Shown: positions 61,838 to 64,000 of the stretch, one piece after another
Position numbering within the stretch: the stretch's first letter is position 1
Layout: each line of letters starts with the position of its first letter
Assembly (NCBI GenBank): GCA_030562195.1
Contig: CM060199.1
Span: 28,850,338-28,914,337 of the forward strand
Length of the DNA: 64,000 nt
DNA from: Nipponacmea schrenckii
Taxonomy: Eukaryota; Mollusca; Gastropoda; Lottiidae
Direction: 5' to 3'
Translations under genes and position numbers: made by a program
Notes under the pieces: model-generated
Database searches by the model: none
Seen by the model: the letters and a program-made list of their open reading frames with translations, nothing else
Told to the model about the DNA's origin: nothing

Positions 61838-62092
61838 AATATAGGATTATTGGTCTTAGAGTGACCTAAAATTTTAGAATTTTAAACTTGACCAAAAAGA
61901 CCTCTATTCATCAGTAAATATACCTGCTGACATGAATAACATAAAAAATAAATGAATATCCAAAAAAAAAAGTAATAATCCACAAAGATGCATTTGATTA
62001 TTGAAAAAAGCTTAATTAATTGATTAAGCATTTTTCAAAAATGACTTTATATTTTATGTTCATGCTGAGATGCGGTATCCCTTTAAGATATT
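61838..62092. mobile_element. Diverged relative of the TTAA MITE, 3' of the F-box/WD40 gene
   Basis: Begins ttaaatataggattattgg (degraded TIR) with tcttagagtgacctaaaattt, and ends ttttatgttcatgctgag..gtatccctttaa, matching the right TIR of 41601-41902. The interior aligns loosely (atcagtaaatatacctgctg; gcatttttcaa). It may supply the 3' UTR and poly(A) context of the gene. Confidence 0.55.
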
Positions 62093-63427
62093 TCCAATTC
62101 TCTCACACTTGTTCTGTTACTTTATCAGTTATTAGTGACTCTCGGATGCTATTTTTAAACTTTGAAACTTCCTACTGTGGTGGTACTATTATTATATGTT
62201 ATTCAAAAATAGTTGCCGTTGACCTGAAAATATCTTAGTCTTGATAAATTGCTTCCAAGCTGGTGACATATTACTATATAAGTTCTTACATTAGGACAAT
62301 TAATATATTAATTTTTTGATAATTTGAACTTAAGCTCATCTTGCCCTAGTACTATATTAAGTTATTGGTTATTCCAATGCGGTGACTAAATACTTAAGCT
62401 TCTTATCCAGGTACTTTTACTTTTGGTGATTTAAAGATTGTGATTTAAAACTTGGAAAGTTCTTACCTTGGTATATTTTTTACTATATATTAAGTTTTTG
62501 GTGATTCCAATAAGGGGATTAAAAGACACTTGGCTTTCCAAAAATATATTTTGGCAAGATTTATCAAGAAGTTCTCTCGACAGATGTAAATACTTTAGGT
62601 GACCAAATTTTTTGAAATAACATTTTTTCCAAATATTATTTTAAGGTGTGCAAAAAATTGTTGAAGTTTTGTTTGACGAAAAAAAATAGCATCACTTACC
62701 CACAACTTACAGGTGCTCATTTGTTGCTATTGATGATAATTAAGCTGATATAGCAGTATGAATTCTATATTTTTTAATAATGTATTGACCTAATGTGATT
62801 AAATGTGCCTTTATTCATTTGTTATGTTGTGCATCAAATTTGTGATATTTTAATGTTATTGTTACCAGATTTTTTAGATTTTCTATTAAAACAGTTTGTG
62901 ATGTGGTATATTGCATTATATTTGTATTTTCGTAAGCAGTGTTGGATCGAATTTGACTAGTCTTAAGCCTGATGTTGAAGTACTCATAGAGCCTTGCCAA
63001 TCAAATATTATTTGCAAAGTGAGCTTTGGTTGTTTCATGAAATATATTTAAAGCTCTAGAAAATGGGGATCAGTTCAGATTTAAATAACAAAGTTTCAAA
63101 AGAGGTTCCTTAATTCATAAAATCCCATTTTCAATCTGTGGTACAAAATGGTATAGCAATTGTACATTAAACTGATTGACGTGTGTCTACAGACTACTGT
63201 AATCTCCAGGAATATAAACAGAAGGCAATGCAATATTCACCATATGTTTAAAACTACCCACAGAACTAAAACAATACATGTCAGAATTTATACAAATATA
63301 CACACAATTTGGTTTTAATTTACTCTCGCTCTATTTACAGATTTTTGGGCTAAAAAAAAGTTCTGGCAGAAAAGAAAAACATTTCCAGACTAAATATTAT
63401 TTGAATACATAACGATTTTCTACAAGT
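62093..63427. other. Intergenic, nothing firmly recognised
   Basis: AT-rich. A loose echo of the F-box/WD40 last-exon 3' sequence (tactatattaagtta.tgg.gattc) recurs near 61758, 62350 and 62490, indicating a degraded short tandem duplication of the gene's 3' end. No gene supported. Confidence 0.4.
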
Positions 63428-63715
63428 TCACAAGATGTATTCACAGTATTGACAATGGAATTTTTCTCCATTGCAATCAGTCTGCTCAGATCCGAAGCTT
63501 GGGTACATAATGCTCTTGGAAGTTTTCAATGAATCTGAAGTTAAGCAATATTTTGGAAAGACAAAGCTCATTTCTGACTGCGCATATTTAAGATCCGCCG
63601 ACAGTTGAAAATCGCAAAAATTGTACTGTCCTGACAAAATGTCTCTCATAGCACTCGTCTTCAGTAGCCCATTAGGTGAGCGATGGGGACTATTTCTATG
63701 CTGAACAAATGACAT
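63428..63715 (-). CDS. Possible terminal exon, unknown gene
   Basis: An open frame of 95 codons on - begins immediately after an AG (63717-63716) and ends with a stop at 63428. The sequence is non-repetitive and compositionally protein-like: Ser-rich with five Cys, e.g. NGLLKTSAMRDILSGQYNFC and FVFPKYCLTSDSLKTSKSIM. It could be the last exon of a gene continuing to the right, or start at its own ATG. The polypyrimidine tract before the AG is weak. I do not recognise the family, and chance is possible. Confidence 0.35.
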   Translation of the reverse strand: MSFVQHRNSPHRSPNGLLKTSAMRDILSGQYNFCDFQLSADLKYAQSEMSFVFPKYCLTSDSLKTSKSIMYPSFGSEQTDCNGEKFHCQYCEYIL

Positions 63716-63861
63716 CTACCAGACCTAGTTAAAAGAAAATAGTGCATGTCTTTCAAAATGTGTGATCTATAAAATACATTATTTGTTTGTCTGTTCACCA
63801 CAGAATTCATGCTGTCAAAAAGTCTCTTTATCATTGTGCCATTGTCTACACATATTCGAGT

Positions 63862-63900
63862 TTACAGAGCTTCTATGATGTCCTTGTAACAGTCATAAGC
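63862..63900 (-). CDS. Possible short terminal exon
   Basis: After tctttcag on the minus strand comes a frame AYDCYKDIIEAL and a stop. It looks like the end of a conserved helical domain, but it is only 13 codons and the remainder would lie beyond the window. Confidence 0.2.
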   Translation of the reverse strand, partial: AYDCYKDIIEAL

Positions 63901-64000
63901 CTGAAAGATTCCGTATTCACGTTAGACAACTTCACCACTCGTTGAAAATATACGACGCTAATATCGTCGTCAAGGCTTTTTGGAACTCACATTAAATTCT

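Overview
This is a eukaryotic, AT-rich and intron-rich window with no bacterial features. Coding exons are small (about 60-280 bp), bounded by GT/AG sites that I could join by reading phase. They sit among abundant minisatellites and short inverted-repeat transposons. The gene content (SLC3-type amino-acid transporter heavy chain, NHL-repeat protein, CCDC12, F-box/WD40 protein, small secreted cysteine-rich peptides) and a hairpin-ended repeat with 160-bp monomers suggest a lophotrochozoan animal, most likely a mollusc. That placement is inference. Layout: 0-4 kb holds the 3' part of an SLC3A1 (rBAT)-like gene on +, whose alpha-amylase-like domain has lost all three catalytic residues. 6.9-8.3 kb holds the C-terminal NHL propeller of a gene on -. 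8.4-31.3 kb is almost gene-free and dominated by tandem arrays: 28 bp at 9.6-10.3 kb, 63 bp at 13.8-15.3 kb, 55 bp at 19.2-19.7 kb, and a very large 42-bp array at 22.7-26.3 kb. A possible decayed gene lies at 16.6-17.1 kb. 31.3-37.1 kb is a secreted-protein neighbourhood. It starts with a 468-aa signal-peptide protein built from about 19 copies of an F-E-D-[NH]-hydrophobic-M-[RK] motif, whose ancestral C-terminus is cut off by a stop codon. Four related small cysteine-rich exon-1 units follow: three on - that share one visible second exon, and one complete two-exon gene on +. An 89-bp tandem array follows to 39.1 kb. 39.7-42.2 kb is a complete five-exon CCDC12 gene on - (spliceosome-associated). 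It is head-to-head, 792 bp apart, with an 11-exon F-box/seven-WD40 gene on + that fills 43.0-61.8 kb. The right edge holds possible terminal exons on -. The most unusual object is in the F-box/WD40 gene. About 31 tandem copies of a 76-bp unit, made of the last 14 nt of intron 3 plus the first 62 nt of exon 4, stand directly in front of the real exon 4, so the intron carries about 31 decoy 3' splice sites with AG abutting GT. A looser version of the same design, a minisatellite carrying the acceptor sequence and abutting the exon, occurs independently in the SLC3-like gene. The other notable locus is the cysteine-rich peptide cluster, whose exon phases permit mutually exclusive first exons on one shared second exon.
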